This document shows positions 17,352 through 28,067 of a DNA stretch of 64,000 bases, one piece after another. How positions within the stretch are numbered: the first letter of the stretch is position 1; every line of letters starts with the position of its first letter. Below the pieces are notes generated by a model. The model saw only the letters and a list, made by a program, of their open reading frames with translations. It was not told where the DNA came from and did not search any database. Origin of the DNA: Psychrobacter sp. Cmf 22.2 (GTDB taxonomy: Bacteria; Pseudomonadota; Gammaproteobacteria; Pseudomonadales; Moraxellaceae); the NCBI RefSeq assembly GCF_001921745.1, contig NZ_MRYA01000004.1, positions 144,118-208,117 on the forward strand, in the 5' to 3' direction. A program made the translations under genes and the position numbers.

Positions 17352-18800
17352 TTAAGACGATGAATCGGTAGCTGGTGCATCATCAATATCAACAGGCTCA
17401 TGGGTCTCTTGGCTATCCGTATTTTTAAAACCATTGTCACCATCACCTGCCGCCTGCTCAGCGCTAATAGCCTGTTCAAATGGTTCAAGTGTAGGCATTA
17501 ATAGGGATGCCTGCGCTAATGGTAAGACATCCAGTGGTGATAAGTTTGCTTGCCCTAGTATTTGCTTGAGCCTGTCACTTGGCAGACGAATGGTTAGGCA
17601 TTCGTGTCCTGTCTCATCGTAGCTTTCTGCTTGAATAACCCCCAACTCATAAAGCGTGTTTTTGAGCTGACCGGCATCATAAGGAAGCGTCAAGTCAAAC
17701 GTCGTCAATGTGCCCGTCAATAATTGCTGCACAGCAAGTGTCAACTCTTCCATACCTAAGTTATCTTTTGAAGACACATAGACGCGGTTGGGTTTACCTT
17801 CAGTTGCGTAGCCTATATGCGCAGGCTCACCGGTTATATCGATTTTGTTATAAACATTGAGTACGGGAACATCGTTATCAATCTCAGCCAAGACATCTTT
17901 AACTGCTTGAATTTGCTCATGCATATCTTCACTAGATGAATCAATAACATGTAATAATAAATCAGCTTCTAATGTCTCCTCTAAGGTTGCATGAAACGAC
18001 TCTACCAACTCATGCGGCAGATGACGAACGAAACCTACAGTATCAACAAGCACAACTCGACCAACACCTTGCCAGTCCAAGCGGCGTAGCGTAGGGTCTA
18101 AGGTTGCAAACAGCTGATCTGCTGCATAGATGTTCTCATCAACCAAACGGTTAAACAAGGTCGACTTACCCGCATTGGTATAGCCGACCAAAGAGATGGT
18201 AGGTACATCTGACTTTTGACGTTTGGCTCGACCTTGAGCTCGAGTTTGCTTTACTTTATCAAGCTTGTTTTTCAACTGATTGACGCGCGTCTGTAACAAG
18301 CGGCGATCAGTCTCAAGCTGAGTCTCACCCGGACCACGCAGACCAATACCACCTTTTTGGCGCTCCAAATGCGTCCAACCGCGTACCAAGCGAGTAGACA
18401 AATGGTTTAACTGCGCAAGCTCTACTTGCAGCTTACCTTCATAAGTACGCGCACGCTGAGCAAAAATATCTAAAATTAAACCGGTGCGATCAAGTACGCG
18501 GCATTTTACTAAAGTTTCGATATTACGCTCTTGTGAGGGTGATAAGCTGTGATTAAACAAGACAATATCGGCATCATGTTCACGAACCAGTTCAGCGATT
18601 TCTTCAGCTTTACCACTGCCGACGAAGTATTTGGCATCGGGTCTTGAGCGTGACCCAGTGACTAGTGCCAGTCGATCAGCCCCTGCCGAATCTGCCAACA
18701 ACTCAAATTCACTTAGATCATCAGGATCTTGGATTTGACGAATGTCTAAATGTACGATAATGGCGCGTTCGCCACCTGAGTGTCTTTCAAAATATTCCAA
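17352..18800 (-). CDS. hflX: GTPase HflX
   Basis: Ribosome-associated GTPase that splits stalled or heat-damaged 70S ribosomes. The N-terminal HflX domain contains the FVGSGKAEEI block and GGIGLRGPGETQLETDRR. The G domain has G1 GYTNAGKSTLFN, G3 DTVGF and G4 NKID. At 482 residues it is about 55 longer than E. coli HflX because of an acidic, Ser/Asp-rich C-terminal tail. The start is a TTG with AGGTGAG well placed upstream. It is not in the hfq-hflX-hflK order seen in enterics. Confidence 0.95.
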   Translation of the reverse strand: MEYFERHSGGERAIIVHLDIRQIQDPDDLSEFELLADSAGADRLALVTGSRSRPDAKYFVGSGKAEEIAELVREHDADIVLFNHSLSPSQERNIETLVKCRVLDRTGLILDIFAQRARTYEGKLQVELAQLNHLSTRLVRGWTHLERQKGGIGLRGPGETQLETDRRLLQTRVNQLKNKLDKVKQTRAQGRAKRQKSDVPTISLVGYTNAGKSTLFNRLVDENIYAADQLFATLDPTLRRLDWQGVGRVVLVDTVGFVRHLPHELVESFHATLEETLEADLLLHVIDSSSEDMHEQIQAVKDVLAEIDNDVPVLNVYNKIDITGEPAHIGYATEGKPNRVYVSSKDNLGMEELTLAVQQLLTGTLTTFDLTLPYDAGQLKNTLYELGVIQAESYDETGHECLTIRLPSDRLKQILGQANLSPLDVLPLAQASLLMPTLEPFEQAISAEQAAGDGDNGFKNTDSQETHEPVDIDDAPATDSSS

Positions 18801-19291
18801 AAATTCTCACCTATAAATAGAGTAAATAAATCGCTACTATTTTATAAAAATATAGCATGTAAGCAGCGTTCAGTTAAAGCCTATATGTGGCCTGATGTCT
18901 TGATATTAAAGCGTATAAAGATAATTAGCGATGTTTTTATGTTACAGCGCTCTTAGTACGACTTGTTACAAGTAATATTGTTGTTTTAAATTTTTTATTA
19001 ATAGAGGTAAAAACTGCTGATAAAACGGTACTACATTTTAAGAAAAGAAGAAACACGCTTGCTTTAAAGCAGTGTAAGGAGACTGACGATAATGGAGACT
19101 AAGAGCATAAGGAAACTGAGTGAACAAATCATCACTGACTCACAAAACTTTGTTATACTTACCTCGTTTTTTGGCTTAAGTTTATCAAGATAAGAATATT
19201 AATCTTTAGGCTGAATCAAAATTTTAATTTATCTAATTATGAGTTTATTCAGATAATTGTTCAAACCGTTATCTAATCATGAGGGGCACAG
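18801..19291. other. Divergent intergenic region between hflX and the acyltransferase gene
   Basis: About 490 AT-rich bases. A -10-like TATACT occurs near 19154 for the plus-strand gene, without a convincing -35. No ORF, RNA gene or strong hairpin was recognised. Confidence 0.5.
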
Positions 19292-20092
19292 ATGAGCCAA
19301 TCTAAATCGAAGTTTTCGCTCAGAAAGCAAGTGGGTCGCGGCAAAAAAATAGCTGGCATGACAACGACTATCGCGGGCGGTATGCGCACAGCACAGCGTA
19401 TTGGTGCTTTTCGTGAACCACCACGTGAGACGCTACCACGTTATATTCAGACTTTTTGCCGTAAAATGGCAAGCTCTTTTGGTGTCAAGATTGTCCAAGT
19501 CGAGCCTGTGCCGCAGTATCATGGGCTATGGGTATCTAACCATGTTTCGTGGATGGATATTCCTGTAGTTGGTACTGTCAGCCCCGCTTTCTTTTTGTCA
19601 AAGGCCGAGATTGGCGATTGGCCCATTTTTGGTAAGCTTGTCCACGCGGCAGGTACAGTATTTATCAAACGCGGCTCTGGCGACGTAGGCTCAGTGACCA
19701 CACAAATCGCCAGTTTTTTAAATGAAGGTTTTTCAGTTATATTCTTCCCTGAAGCGACCACCACTGATGGCAAAAAAGTGAAGCGTATCCATGGTACTTT
19801 ATTACAAGCAGCAATCGATGCCGATGTACCGATTCAACCGCTCGTACTATGCTATGCTAATCAAGATGGCACCTTAAGTGAAGCATTGCCTTATCATGGC
19901 AAGCTTACGATGAAAGACAGTATCAAACGTGTCCTTGATAGTAAAAACGTGACCGCTTATGTACTACCACTTGAACCGTTAGACCCAAGTGGCCGTAGTA
20001 AGAGTGAGCTGACCAATGAGCTACAAAAGCGTATGCAAGAGGGGTTGGCTGAATTGCACTCAAGAGTACTTAGCACGTCACCTGACGCCTAA
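19292..20092 (+). CDS. 1-acyl-sn-glycerol-3-phosphate acyltransferase (PlsC-like)
   Basis: A 266-residue acyltransferase of the PlsC family, which transfers an acyl group to lysophosphatidic acid or a related lysolipid at the inner membrane. The catalytic HX4D motif is NHVSWMDIP; the later blocks are FIKRGSGD, FFPEATTTDG (EGT-like, here EAT) and VPIQPLVL. The first 35 residues are basic. GAGGGG precedes the ATG. It stands alone with a strong terminator downstream. It may be a secondary acyltransferase (for example OlsA-like) rather than the essential PlsC. Confidence 0.85.
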   Translation: MSQSKSKFSLRKQVGRGKKIAGMTTTIAGGMRTAQRIGAFREPPRETLPRYIQTFCRKMASSFGVKIVQVEPVPQYHGLWVSNHVSWMDIPVVGTVSPAFFLSKAEIGDWPIFGKLVHAAGTVFIKRGSGDVGSVTTQIASFLNEGFSVIFFPEATTTDGKKVKRIHGTLLQAAIDADVPIQPLVLCYANQDGTLSEALPYHGKLTMKDSIKRVLDSKNVTAYVLPLEPLDPSGRSKSELTNELQKRMQEGLAELHSRVLSTSPDA

Positions 20093-20125
20093 GACCTCAC
20101 GTTTGACGTTGAGAGTAAGAGCATA

Positions 20126-20171
20126 TAAAAAAGGCGCGGATCGCTATCATTATAGCGATTTGCGCCTTTTT
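20126..20171 (+). terminator. Bidirectional terminator between the acyltransferase and aldo/keto reductase genes
   Basis: A long hairpin (AAAAAGGCGC..ATCGCTAT pairing with ATAGCGAT..GCGCCTTTTT) with A and T tracts on both sides. It can serve the acyltransferase on the plus strand and the reductase on the minus strand. Confidence 0.92.
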
Positions 20172-20225
20172 GATGTCAGTAACAGACAACATCATATTAG
20201 TAGTGTAAATACTAGTATGAGCCAT

Positions 20226-21266
20226 TTATGGAGATGGATTAGGCTGGCGTGTGTGTACCGCTTCAATGGCGTCTAGTACATCAGTGGTTAAGGTAAGATG
20301 AATACTGTCAATATTCGACTTTAGCTGCTCAAGGTTAGTGGCTCCGATGATATTACTAGTGACAAATGAGCGTGAATTGACAAAAGCTAGTGCCATCTGT
20401 GCCATATCTAAGCCTGCATCTGCGGCTATCTTAGCGTACTGGGTAGTTGCTTGTTTTGCCTGCTCATTAACGTAACGCTCAAAACGATCATATTTCGTCA
20501 GGCGAGCGCCCTCTGGACGTTTACCATCTAAATACTTACCTGATAAGACGCCAAAACCAAGTGGAGAATAGGCGAGTAGACCAACGTTTGAGCGATGTGC
20601 AATCTCTGCCATTCCTACTTCATATAAGCGGTTGAGTAGGCTGTACGGGTTTTGTACCGTAATCGGTGCCTTTAGACCATGTTTATCCGCTTCCCACAAA
20701 TAGCGCATCAGCCCCCAAGCAGTGTCATTCGATAGTCCATAAGCGCGAATACGGCCTTTTTTAATTTCATCGTTTAAAGCTACGATGGTTTCTAGAAATG
20801 GTGTCAAGTCTTCTAATGGCTGTGCGGCCATATCCTCAGTGTAACCGCGTTTTCCAAAATAGTTGGATTGGCGTTCAGGCCAATGTAACTGGTAGATGTC
20901 GATATAATCCGTTTGTAGACGCTCAAGATTACTATCAATCGCGCTACTAATTTGCTCAGCGTTAAAACGCGTCTGGCCATCGCGTAAAAAGCTCATCGGT
21001 GACATTTTGCTGGCAAGTATAACCTTGTCACGCTGTTTGGTCTTGTTAAACCATGTACCTACGTAACGCTCTGTATCACCTTGCTTGTCTTTGTCTGGCG
21101 GCGATGGATACATCTCAGCCGTATCCCAAAAATTCACTCCTTCGCTGAGCGCCATATCCATTTGCGCGTGTGCTTCAGTTTCGGTGTTCTGTTGGCCCCA
21201 TGTCATCGTACCTAGACAGATTTTGGAGACTTGTTCATCGATTTGCGGAAGCGTCTGATATTGCAT
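20226..21266 (-). CDS. tas: NADP(H)-dependent aldo/keto reductase (Tas-like)
   Basis: A 346-residue TIM-barrel oxidoreductase, the same length as E. coli Tas. The N-terminus is close to Tas (MQYQTLPQIDEQVSKICLGT). The catalytic residues are present: FWDTAEMYP (Asp, Tyr), ILASKMS (Lys) and IYQLHWPER (His). The start at 21266 has AAAGGAC upstream; the in-frame ATG at 21317 overlaps the FKBP stop and would add a tail not found in the family. It follows the FKBP gene by about 50 bases, so the two are probably co-transcribed. Substrate unknown. Confidence 0.9.
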   Translation of the reverse strand: MQYQTLPQIDEQVSKICLGTMTWGQQNTETEAHAQMDMALSEGVNFWDTAEMYPSPPDKDKQGDTERYVGTWFNKTKQRDKVILASKMSPMSFLRDGQTRFNAEQISSAIDSNLERLQTDYIDIYQLHWPERQSNYFGKRGYTEDMAAQPLEDLTPFLETIVALNDEIKKGRIRAYGLSNDTAWGLMRYLWEADKHGLKAPITVQNPYSLLNRLYEVGMAEIAHRSNVGLLAYSPLGFGVLSGKYLDGKRPEGARLTKYDRFERYVNEQAKQATTQYAKIAADAGLDMAQMALAFVNSRSFVTSNIIGATNLEQLKSNIDSIHLTLTTDVLDAIEAVHTRQPNPSP

Positions 21267-21316
21267 ATAAATGTCCTTTTGAAGATTGTTTTTGTTGTCT
21301 ATAGTACGTTTACTCA

Positions 21317-21814
21317 TTACATTAGCTGGACGCCAGTCACTCCAGGTGGGGTCACTTTAAAGACTTTGACTTTAAATAGCACAGATTGACCAGCAAGAGG
21401 ATGATTGAAATCCACCTCTATCTCATCGTCGTTGATAGCGCTGATCGTACCAGGTAAGGTGTTTTTGCCTTTGTCTTCAAATTCGACCAACATGCCAACT
21501 TCTGGATTGTCGGTGACTAAAGCGAACTGAGTGCGACTAAAGTGCTGGATGTTTTCAGGATTCCATTCACCAAAAGCCTGTTCAGGCTCAAGATGGGCTG
21601 AGCGAGTGTCACCCGCACGTAGATTCATCAGTACCTGCTCAAACCCTGGCAATAGACTCTCATCGCCAATCGTGAGCTTAACAGGTGAATCACGGTGGAA
21701 GGTTGAATCAACGATAGTACCGTTCTCTAGAGATACTTCAAAATGAAGCTTAACAAGACTGCCGTAGGCAATACGTGTGTCTTCATTTGGATTGATAAAT
21801 TGGGAGTCAGTCAT
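21317..21814 (-). CDS. FKBP-type peptidyl-prolyl isomerase, SlpA/SlyD-like
   Basis: A 165-residue cytoplasmic FKBP of the SlpA group. The PPIase half-domains (YGSLVKLHFEVSLENG, LLPGFEQVLMNLRAGD) flank an inserted chaperone flap (EPEQAFGEWNPENIQHF...), followed by DFNHPLAGQSVLFKV. It lacks the His-rich metal-binding tail of SlyD, which supports SlpA. It catalyses prolyl isomerisation and probably acts as a folding helper. The ATG at 21814 was chosen over a TTG two codons earlier. It leads the two-gene unit with the tas-like gene. Confidence 0.88.
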   Translation of the reverse strand: MTDSQFINPNEDTRIAYGSLVKLHFEVSLENGTIVDSTFHRDSPVKLTIGDESLLPGFEQVLMNLRAGDTRSAHLEPEQAFGEWNPENIQHFSRTQFALVTDNPEVGMLVEFEDKGKNTLPGTISAINDDEIEVDFNHPLAGQSVLFKVKVFKVTPPGVTGVQLM

Positions 21815-21965
21815 AGTCAAGGGCCATTAGTCGTTAAAATAATTAGAGGTTATATAGTGTATATAGTGTAAGAAATGATAAGACAATTAACCATTAATGT
21901 AAGCGTTAATAATGTAACCTAAATAGTGTACAATATTTGACTGTTTAGGACATAGGCCAAAAGAG

Positions 21966-22625
21966 ATGACAGATAGACAACAGGGCACGATTAAAAAATG
22001 GCAAGATGATAAGGGTTTTGGTTTTATCGAAACCCTAAGCGGTAAGTCATTGTTTTTTCATATCAGTGAATTTAAAGCACAGCGTCGTCCTAAGATTGGT
22101 GAGTCTGTCATCTTTACGCTGGGGCAAGACAACAAAGGTCGTATGCAAGCAAGACAAGTACAAGAGCTTGAATATGTACAACAACAAATGGCGAAGAAAA
22201 ACAGTCAAATCCGTAAACGTAATCAACAACGCACGGCACAAGCTGAGTTTGAAGACGGACAAAAAAAACGTTTGCTCCTTGGTGTCGGCTTTTATGGTGT
22301 GCTTATACTACTTGCACTGACCAGTGAGATAAGTTGGCTGGTGGTTGCTTGGTACGCCGCACTAGGATTCATCACTTATATGATGTATGCCAAAGATAAA
22401 GCCGCTGCCCAAAGTGGCGATTGGCGTACGCCTGAATCAACACTGCACCTGCTTAGCATGTTTGGTGGCTGGGTCGGAGCGATGGTCGCACAGACGTATC
22501 TGCGCCACAAATCACAAAAGCCTGAATTTCGTATGACCTACTATTTAACGGTCATTATCAACTTAGCAGGATTACTCTTTATCATAGTGGGCGGCGGCTT
22601 AGATTTTTTAACCGAGTTATTGTAG
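21966..22625 (+). CDS. Cold-shock domain and DUF1294 membrane protein
   Basis: A 219-residue fusion. Residues about 5-65 form a cold-shock nucleic-acid-binding domain (GTIKKWQDDKGFGFIE, LFFHISEF). A charged linker follows, then a C-terminal DUF1294 membrane module of about four helices (LLGVGFYGVLILLAL, WLVVAWYAALGFITYMMYAKD, LHLLSMFGGWVGAMVAQ). CSD-DUF1294 fusions are widespread, but their function is not established; the layout suggests RNA or ssDNA binding at the inner membrane. It ends 9 bases from the convergent macrodomain gene with no terminator between. Confidence 0.88.
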   Translation: MTDRQQGTIKKWQDDKGFGFIETLSGKSLFFHISEFKAQRRPKIGESVIFTLGQDNKGRMQARQVQELEYVQQQMAKKNSQIRKRNQQRTAQAEFEDGQKKRLLLGVGFYGVLILLALTSEISWLVVAWYAALGFITYMMYAKDKAAAQSGDWRTPESTLHLLSMFGGWVGAMVAQTYLRHKSQKPEFRMTYYLTVIINLAGLLFIIVGGGLDFLTELL

Positions 22626-22634
22626 AGCGTTGAA

Positions 22635-23252
22635 TTAAATTTGCGCCAGTACTTGCTCATAAACGGCTGCATCTGAGGCTGAAAAACAGCAAAAAATCAC
22701 TTCACGTATTGAAAAATCATCCAGTGGTTCTAAACCGTTTTGCACATACTCTTTAACAGTATCAATTGCGACTTTGGCCGCTTTATCAATGGGGTAGCCG
22801 TAGACGCCTGTACTAATAGATGGAAAAGCAATACTAGTGAGACCTTTTTGAGTCGCCAATTCTAAAGATTTTCGATAACAGCTGGCAAGTAGTGCTTGTT
22901 CGCTACTATGACCTCCATGCCAAACAGGGCCTACAGTATGAATCACATACTGGGAGGGCAAATCAAATGCCGGACTGATTTTGGCATCGCCAGTCTGGCA
23001 ACCATTCAAAGCACGGCAATACTCAAGCAGCTCAGGCCCCGCCGCTCGATGAATCGCGCCATCAACACCGCCGCCACCCAGTAAGCTTGAATTGGCAGCA
23101 TTAATAATAGCATCTACGTCTAAAGTAGTGATGTCTGCTTGTCGCACAGATAGAGTGACAGCGTTGTCATCAGTGTGCTGAGTGCTAGGGCGGCTAGCCG
23201 CGAAGACTGTTTTTTTAGAGTCAGGTTCTGTTTTATCGTTTGGCTTTGTCAT
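22635..23252 (-). CDS. Macrodomain protein, O-acetyl-ADP-ribose deacetylase (YmdB-like)
   Basis: A 205-residue macrodomain protein. The core starts near residue 33. [22 protein letters not shown] is the ADP-ribose-binding loop with the conserved Asn and Asp, and [15 protein letters not shown] is the second loop. MacroD-type enzymes of this class hydrolyse O-acetyl-ADP-ribose and remove mono-ADP-ribose from proteins. It has an N-terminal extension of about 30 polar residues compared with E. coli YmdB. The start has AAAGGTAA upstream. No toxin or sirtuin gene lies nearby, so this is probably a housekeeping copy. Confidence 0.9.
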   Translation of the reverse strand: MTKPNDKTEPDSKKTVFAASRPSTQHTDDNAVTLSVRQADITTLDVDAIINAANSSLLGGGGVDGAIHRAAGPELLEYCRALNGCQTGDAKISPAFDLPSQYVIHTVGPVWHGGHSSEQALLASCYRKSLELATQKGLTSIAFPSISTGVYGYPIDKAAKVAIDTVKEYVQNGLEPLDDFSIREVIFCCFSASDAAVYEQVLAQI

Positions 23253-23428
23253 CGTAGTTACCTTTTTAATAATTTAATAATCGTCTTTTATTCCTTATTC
23301 TAAATGATTGTCATCGTTGGCTTGTATGTTATATGGTTATAATAAGTTGTATTTTATCAGCTCAATTTTATAGAACTATAAACAACCAAACAGGTAAATG
23401 GACTCTAATTATAACGAGGTAAATAATA

Positions 23429-24040
23429 ATGATTACTCTGTACAAATATACTCAGCCAAGTCGAGCAGAGACTGTGATTTGGGCACTAAGCGAGCTTGAG
23501 CTAGATTACGAAGTTAAAGAGATAGACGCCAAAAAAAACGAGCAAAGAAGTCCTGAGTTTCTAGCGATTAATCCCTTTGGTAAAATCCCAGCATTAACCC
23601 ATAACGGCAAAGTATTTACAGAATCATTGGCCATCATCGAATACCTTAATGACTTGCATCCTGATAAACCACTCACACCTAACAAAGACGATGAGGATTA
23701 CGCGGAGAAAAATTATAAACTGCGTCAAGTCATCTCCTTTGGCCTGATCGAGATGGAAAGTTATCTATGGATACTGACCAAAATCAAAGTATTACAAAAC
23801 TTTGAGAGCTGGCCCGAGGGTACAGCTGAAAACTGCATGAAGTGTATCCAAAATGCGCTACCCATTGCTTACGCTTGGTTAGATGAGCAGGACTATATAG
23901 CAGGGGACAGCTTTACGTTAGCAGACATTTATTATCAGCAGCTGTTTACGTGGGTAAAAATGCTAGGAGTTGAATTACCAGAGCATGTTAAGGCTTATCT
24001 TAAGAAGTTATCAAAGCGTGAGAAGTTTCATGGGAGGTAG
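23429..24040 (+). CDS. Glutathione S-transferase family protein
   Basis: A 203-residue cytosolic GST. The thioredoxin-like N-domain has the glutathione-binding IPALTHNGKVFTESLAIIEYL block (cis-Pro and Glu-Ser). The all-helical C-domain contains the DxFTLADIYYQQ N-capping box (GDSFTLADIY). It conjugates or reduces electrophiles with glutathione; substrate not predictable. A monocistronic gene that converges on lspA. Confidence 0.87.
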   Translation: MITLYKYTQPSRAETVIWALSELELDYEVKEIDAKKNEQRSPEFLAINPFGKIPALTHNGKVFTESLAIIEYLNDLHPDKPLTPNKDDEDYAEKNYKLRQVISFGLIEMESYLWILTKIKVLQNFESWPEGTAENCMKCIQNALPIAYAWLDEQDYIAGDSFTLADIYYQQLFTWVKMLGVELPEHVKAYLKKLSKREKFHGR

Positions 24041-24099
24041 GATAATAGCGTGTAGCAAGAGCCGCTCCAACACGTTAATTTATCAAAAACAACAGGCAA

Positions 24100-24135
24100 A
24101 AGAAAAGGCGGGTTACGTATTCGTAAACCCACCTT
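24100..24135 (-). terminator. Terminator for ileS-lspA (minus strand)
   Basis: AAGGCGGGTTACG pairs with CGTAAACCCACCTT with one bulge around TATT. The A-rich left flank gives the T-tract on the minus strand, 33 bases past the lspA stop codon. Confidence 0.75.
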
Positions 24136-24167
24136 CCCAATCTAAAAACTATCTACGATTATCATTG

Positions 24168-24794
24168 CTAAATTTCACGCTTCTTTTCTAAAAACAGCAT
24201 ATCAATGACAATCATCGCTACACCGATACTGATGCCCATATCGGCAATATTAAAGATTGGATAATGCCAGACATCCGCGTTGTGCACATGGATAAAATCA
24301 ATCACATGACCGTGCAGTAAACGATCGATTAAATTACCAACCGCACCGCCAAGTACCAGTGCTAGCCCTGTAGATAGCAGCTTGGCTTGGCGCGGGGCTT
24401 TTATCAGATAGCCGATTAAAAACAGCGACATGATCAATGCAAGTCCAGCAAAAAACCACTTTTGCCAACCGCCTGCATCGGCCAAAAAGCTAAAAGCCGC
24501 GCCATAATTGTACGCTAAGGTCCAATTAAGAAAGGGTTCAATAACGGGTACTGGCTCATGGAAAGTTAGCTTGGTTTCAGCCAGCCATTTTGTCCATTGA
24601 TCAATGATAAGCACGGCAAGCGACAGTAGATACCACTTAAAAGCACGACTGCCATTAGCGATAACTTTTGGTGTTTTAGTCAAGCGTCCTTTGGGCGTTG
24701 ATGAACTACCCGTGGTCGCGTGAGCAGGTTTGGGCGAGCCGTCGGCCTCAACCTGCGGTGACTGGTTTTCAGTTGAGTCCGTTGGGTTAGGCAT
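24168..24794 (-). CDS. lspA: Lipoprotein signal peptidase (signal peptidase II)
   Basis: Aspartyl protease of the inner membrane that cuts lipoprotein signal peptides before the acylated Cys; the many lipoproteins in this window depend on it. It has four membrane helices. The catalytic Asp blocks are [20 protein letters not shown] and [11 protein letters not shown]. At 208 residues it carries about 45 extra N-terminal residues (Pro/Ser/Thr-rich) compared with E. coli. The ATG at 24794 overlaps the ileS 3' end by 8 bases, indicating translational coupling; an ATG six codons upstream is also possible. Confidence 0.95.
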   Translation of the reverse strand: MPNPTDSTENQSPQVEADGSPKPAHATTGSSSTPKGRLTKTPKVIANGSRAFKWYLLSLAVLIIDQWTKWLAETKLTFHEPVPVIEPFLNWTLAYNYGAAFSFLADAGGWQKWFFAGLALIMSLFLIGYLIKAPRQAKLLSTGLALVLGGAVGNLIDRLLHGHVIDFIHVHNADVWHYPIFNIADMGISIGVAMIVIDMLFLEKKREI

Positions 24795-27606
24795 AGTGAC
24801 GCACCTCGCCATCGCCTACGACGTTGGTTACGCAGCGCGCACATAATTCAGGGTGTGCTGGATCTGTACCGATGTCATCACGGATATGCCAGCAGCGTAC
24901 ACATTTCGTGCCAGTGGCAGCGCTCACATTTACAGTCAAGTCGGCTGAACTGTCTTCTATTTGCTTAGCCTCGTTAGGCGCTTTAGCTAGTGGTGCTAAG
25001 GTCGCTTTGCTAGTAATCAAAACAAACCGTAGCTCTTCGCCAAGCTTGGCTAGACTCTCATGCATTGCGCCATCAGCATACAGAGTGACATCAGCGGACA
25101 AATTAGCATTGATGATCTTATCGCCGCGTGCAGTCTCAATGTTTTTATTGACCATGTCTTTGGCTTGCATGATACGTTGCCAGTCCTCACTACTGATGGC
25201 ACTGAGCTCAAATTCTGGGAACTCGTACCATTCTTGGGTAAACACATAGCCGGCATCTTGCTCGTTTTTACCTTGCAATACTTCCCAGGCTTCTTGGGCA
25301 GTAAACGACAAAATCGGTGTAATCCAGCGAATGAGTGCATGAGCAATATGATAAATAGCCGTTTGGGCAGAGCGGCGCGGCTGTCCGTCAGTTTGAGTGG
25401 TGTACTGACGGTCTTTAATAATATCTAAATAAAAGCTGCCCAAGTCTTGCGAACAAAACGCAGCAATATGCTGGGTGACTTGGTGAAAATCCATAGCATC
25501 ATAAGCACTGACGATTTGTGCTTGTACCGCTTGTGTACGTTTAATAATAAATTTATCAAGGCTGACCAGATCATCCATAGCAATGCTATTAGTCTGAGGA
25601 TCAAAGTCGTCGGTATTGGCCAGTAAGAAACGCAAGGTATTACGGATACGGCGATACATGTCAATTGCGCCTTTAAACACCGTCTTACCTGCGCTCATCT
25701 CATAACGATAATCGCTAGACGCAATCCACAAACGCAGCATATCTGCGCCCGTTTTATTAATCTCATCTTGTGGCGTGATGATATTGCCAAGTGACTTACT
25801 CATCTTGCGACCGTTTTCATCAACGACAAAGCCGTGGGTTAATACTTGCTTAAACGGTGGGCGCTCGTACATCGCTTCAGACGTAAGCAGTGAAGTCTGG
25901 AACCAACCGCGATGTTGGTCAGAGCCTTCTAAATACATATCAGCAGGGTTGGTCAGCTCTTCGCGTTGTTCAAGTACCGCAAAATGCGTCGTCCCTGAGT
26001 CAAACCAGACGTCCAAGGTATCGGTAGACTTGTCGTAATCAGCAGCTTCATCGCCTAAGTAATCTTCACAGCTCGCATCAAACCATGCTTCAACGCCACC
26101 TTTGGCGATGTTTTGTGCGGCCATCTCCATCAGCTCAAGCGTCTTTGGATGCAGCTCGCCTGTTTCTTTATGAGTGAAAAAGGCAATCGGTACACCCCAG
26201 GTGCGCTGACGTGAAATACACCAATCAGGACGACCTGTCATCATAGATTCAATGCGATTTTGACCCCAAGCTGGTGTCCACTTAACGGTTGGAATGTCTC
26301 TTAGAGCACGCTCGCGCAGACCTTTGGTTTCCATATTGATAAACCACTGCGGCGTTGCACGGAAAATAATGGGCGATTTATGGCGCCAGCAATGCGGGTA
26401 ACTGTGTTCAATCTTGGTATGACTGACGAGGTGGCCATTTTCATGCAAAGTGGCAATGATCTTTGGATTGGCCTTATAGATGTGCTCGCCGGCGAATACC
26501 GCCGCGCTGTCTAGATACACGCCCGTACCGCCCACTGGGTTTTCAACTGGCAGATTATACTTAAGACCCACGATATAATCGTCAAGACCGTGACCAGGAG
26601 CAGTATGTACCAGACCCGTACCGCTATCAGTAGTCACGTGATCGCCCAAGATAAATGGCACTTGACGATCTGCAATCAATGGATGCTGAGCACGCAGACC
26701 TTCAAGCTCGCGTCCTGATACGGTAGCCAATACACCTTCATCACTGAGTTTAAGTTCGGTTAATGCTGTTTCAACAAGGTCAGTCGCTAATAGGAAGTTA
26801 CCTTTGTCAGTTGCGACTACACTATAATCATGCTCAGGATGTACCGAAATCGCTTGGTTAGCAGGCAGTGTCCAAGGCGTGGTGGTCCAAATGACAGCTG
26901 CAATGTTGCCATCAATTTCACTTAATGCCACAACCTTTTCGGTATCAAGTACATCAAAGCTAACGTAGATAGCATCAGAGACTTTATCTTGATATTCAAC
27001 TTCTGCTTCAGCTAGAGCAGAGCTACAATCCAAGCACCAGTTCACAGGCTTCATACCGCGGGTCACGTGCCCATTGTCATAGATTTTGGCCAGTGCGCGT
27101 ACGATGTTAGCTTCCTGATGAAAGTTCATGGTGAGATAAGGGTTGTCCCAATCACCAAACACCCCTAGACGTTTAAAGTCAGACTTTTGCAATTCAATCT
27201 GAGTACTTGCGTACTCACGACAAAGACCGCGAAATTCAGTGGCAGAGACTTTTTGTCCGACTTTACCGACCTTGGCTTCAACCTTTTGCTCGATAGGTAG
27301 GCCGTGACAGTCCCAACCGGGCACATAAGGCGCATCAAAGCCTGATAACGTTTTTGACTTAACGATAATGTCTTTAAGCACTTTATTGACTGCATGACCT
27401 AAATGAATCTGACCGTTTGCGTATGGAGGGCCATCATGCAAAATATATTTGGTTGCGCCTGTACGTGCCTGACGGATTTTACCGTATACATCGTCAGCTT
27501 CCCATGCTGCAAGCCAATCAGGCTCACGTTTGGCAAGATTTGCACGCATGGCAAAAGGTGTGTCAGCAAGATTTAGTGTGTCTTTATAGTCGATAGATTC
27601 GGTCAT
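24787..27606 (-). CDS. ileS: Isoleucyl-tRNA synthetase
   Basis: Class I synthetase (939 residues) charging tRNA-Ile, with an editing domain against Val. The HIGH motif is in [21 protein letters not shown] in [12 protein letters not shown], and the editing (CP1) domain lies between. A C-terminal zinc finger has two Cys pairs (CVRCW and CARC). It is the bacterial short form (IleS1, mupirocin-sensitive type by architecture). It is followed by lspA, a standard gamma-proteobacterial pair, but the usual upstream ribF is not here. Confidence 0.97.
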   Translation of the reverse strand: MTESIDYKDTLNLADTPFAMRANLAKREPDWLAAWEADDVYGKIRQARTGATKYILHDGPPYANGQIHLGHAVNKVLKDIIVKSKTLSGFDAPYVPGWDCHGLPIEQKVEAKVGKVGQKVSATEFRGLCREYASTQIELQKSDFKRLGVFGDWDNPYLTMNFHQEANIVRALAKIYDNGHVTRGMKPVNWCLDCSSALAEAEVEYQDKVSDAIYVSFDVLDTEKVVALSEIDGNIAAVIWTTTPWTLPANQAISVHPEHDYSVVATDKGNFLLATDLVETALTELKLSDEGVLATVSGRELEGLRAQHPLIADRQVPFILGDHVTTDSGTGLVHTAPGHGLDDYIVGLKYNLPVENPVGGTGVYLDSAAVFAGEHIYKANPKIIATLHENGHLVSHTKIEHSYPHCWRHKSPIIFRATPQWFINMETKGLRERALRDIPTVKWTPAWGQNRIESMMTGRPDWCISRQRTWGVPIAFFTHKETGELHPKTLELMEMAAQNIAKGGVEAWFDASCEDYLGDEAADYDKSTDTLDVWFDSGTTHFAVLEQREELTNPADMYLEGSDQHRGWFQTSLLTSEAMYERPPFKQVLTHGFVVDENGRKMSKSLGNIITPQDEINKTGADMLRLWIASSDYRYEMSAGKTVFKGAIDMYRRIRNTLRFLLANTDDFDPQTNSIAMDDLVSLDKFIIKRTQAVQAQIVSAYDAMDFHQVTQHIAAFCSQDLGSFYLDIIKDRQYTTQTDGQPRRSAQTAIYHIAHALIRWITPILSFTAQEAWEVLQGKNEQDAGYVFTQEWYEFPEFELSAISSEDWQRIMQAKDMVNKNIETARGDKIINANLSADVTLYADGAMHESLAKLGEELRFVLITSKATLAPLAKAPNEAKQIEDSSADLTVNVSAATGTKCVRCWHIRDDIGTDPAHPELCARCVTNVVGDGEVRHYA

Positions 27607-28067
27607 AGTCTTCGTCTTTGTCTCTATTTATACAGTGGAAAGATAAGGGTTGGGATGCGATATATTATGTGATGACTCATAAACCAGCAGACATATTTAG
27701 CAAAATCAAAGCTACTCATTATAGGATAAAAAAGGGACTAAAAATAGGGGCTATCATGTATGGATCTGACCGACAGAATCAAGCAGTTATTAGAACAAAA
27801 GCAGTCCAAATGATTAAGTTGTGGTTAAGTGATTTGCCATGATAATAGGCTAGAAGAAGAAGGTTTGATTTAGCTTACAACAGAATGCCAGTATAGATCA
27901 TGCAGTCAACAAACTGTTGTATGGCTAGAGGGAAAGGAAGGGGTTGGCAAAAAGCAGAAAAGAAATATCTTCTACTATAGTTCGTTTAAAGCTTTAAGAG
28001 CACGTGATGAATACAATCAAAAATTTGACACCTGCAATCTGTCAGTATTGTAGGCTCTTCTAACCAA
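27607..28067. other. Intergenic region without a supported gene
   Basis: About 460 bases between the divergent start of ileS and the 3' end of the GntR-type gene. A 74-codon frame beginning with TTG at 27618 has no SD and no family features. It may hold the ileS promoter; I see no clear element. Confidence 0.5.

Noticed and set aside
27618..27842. 74-codon plus-strand frame between ileS and the GntR gene
   Set aside because: TTG start without SD, no family features, and the frame lies in the ileS promoter region.
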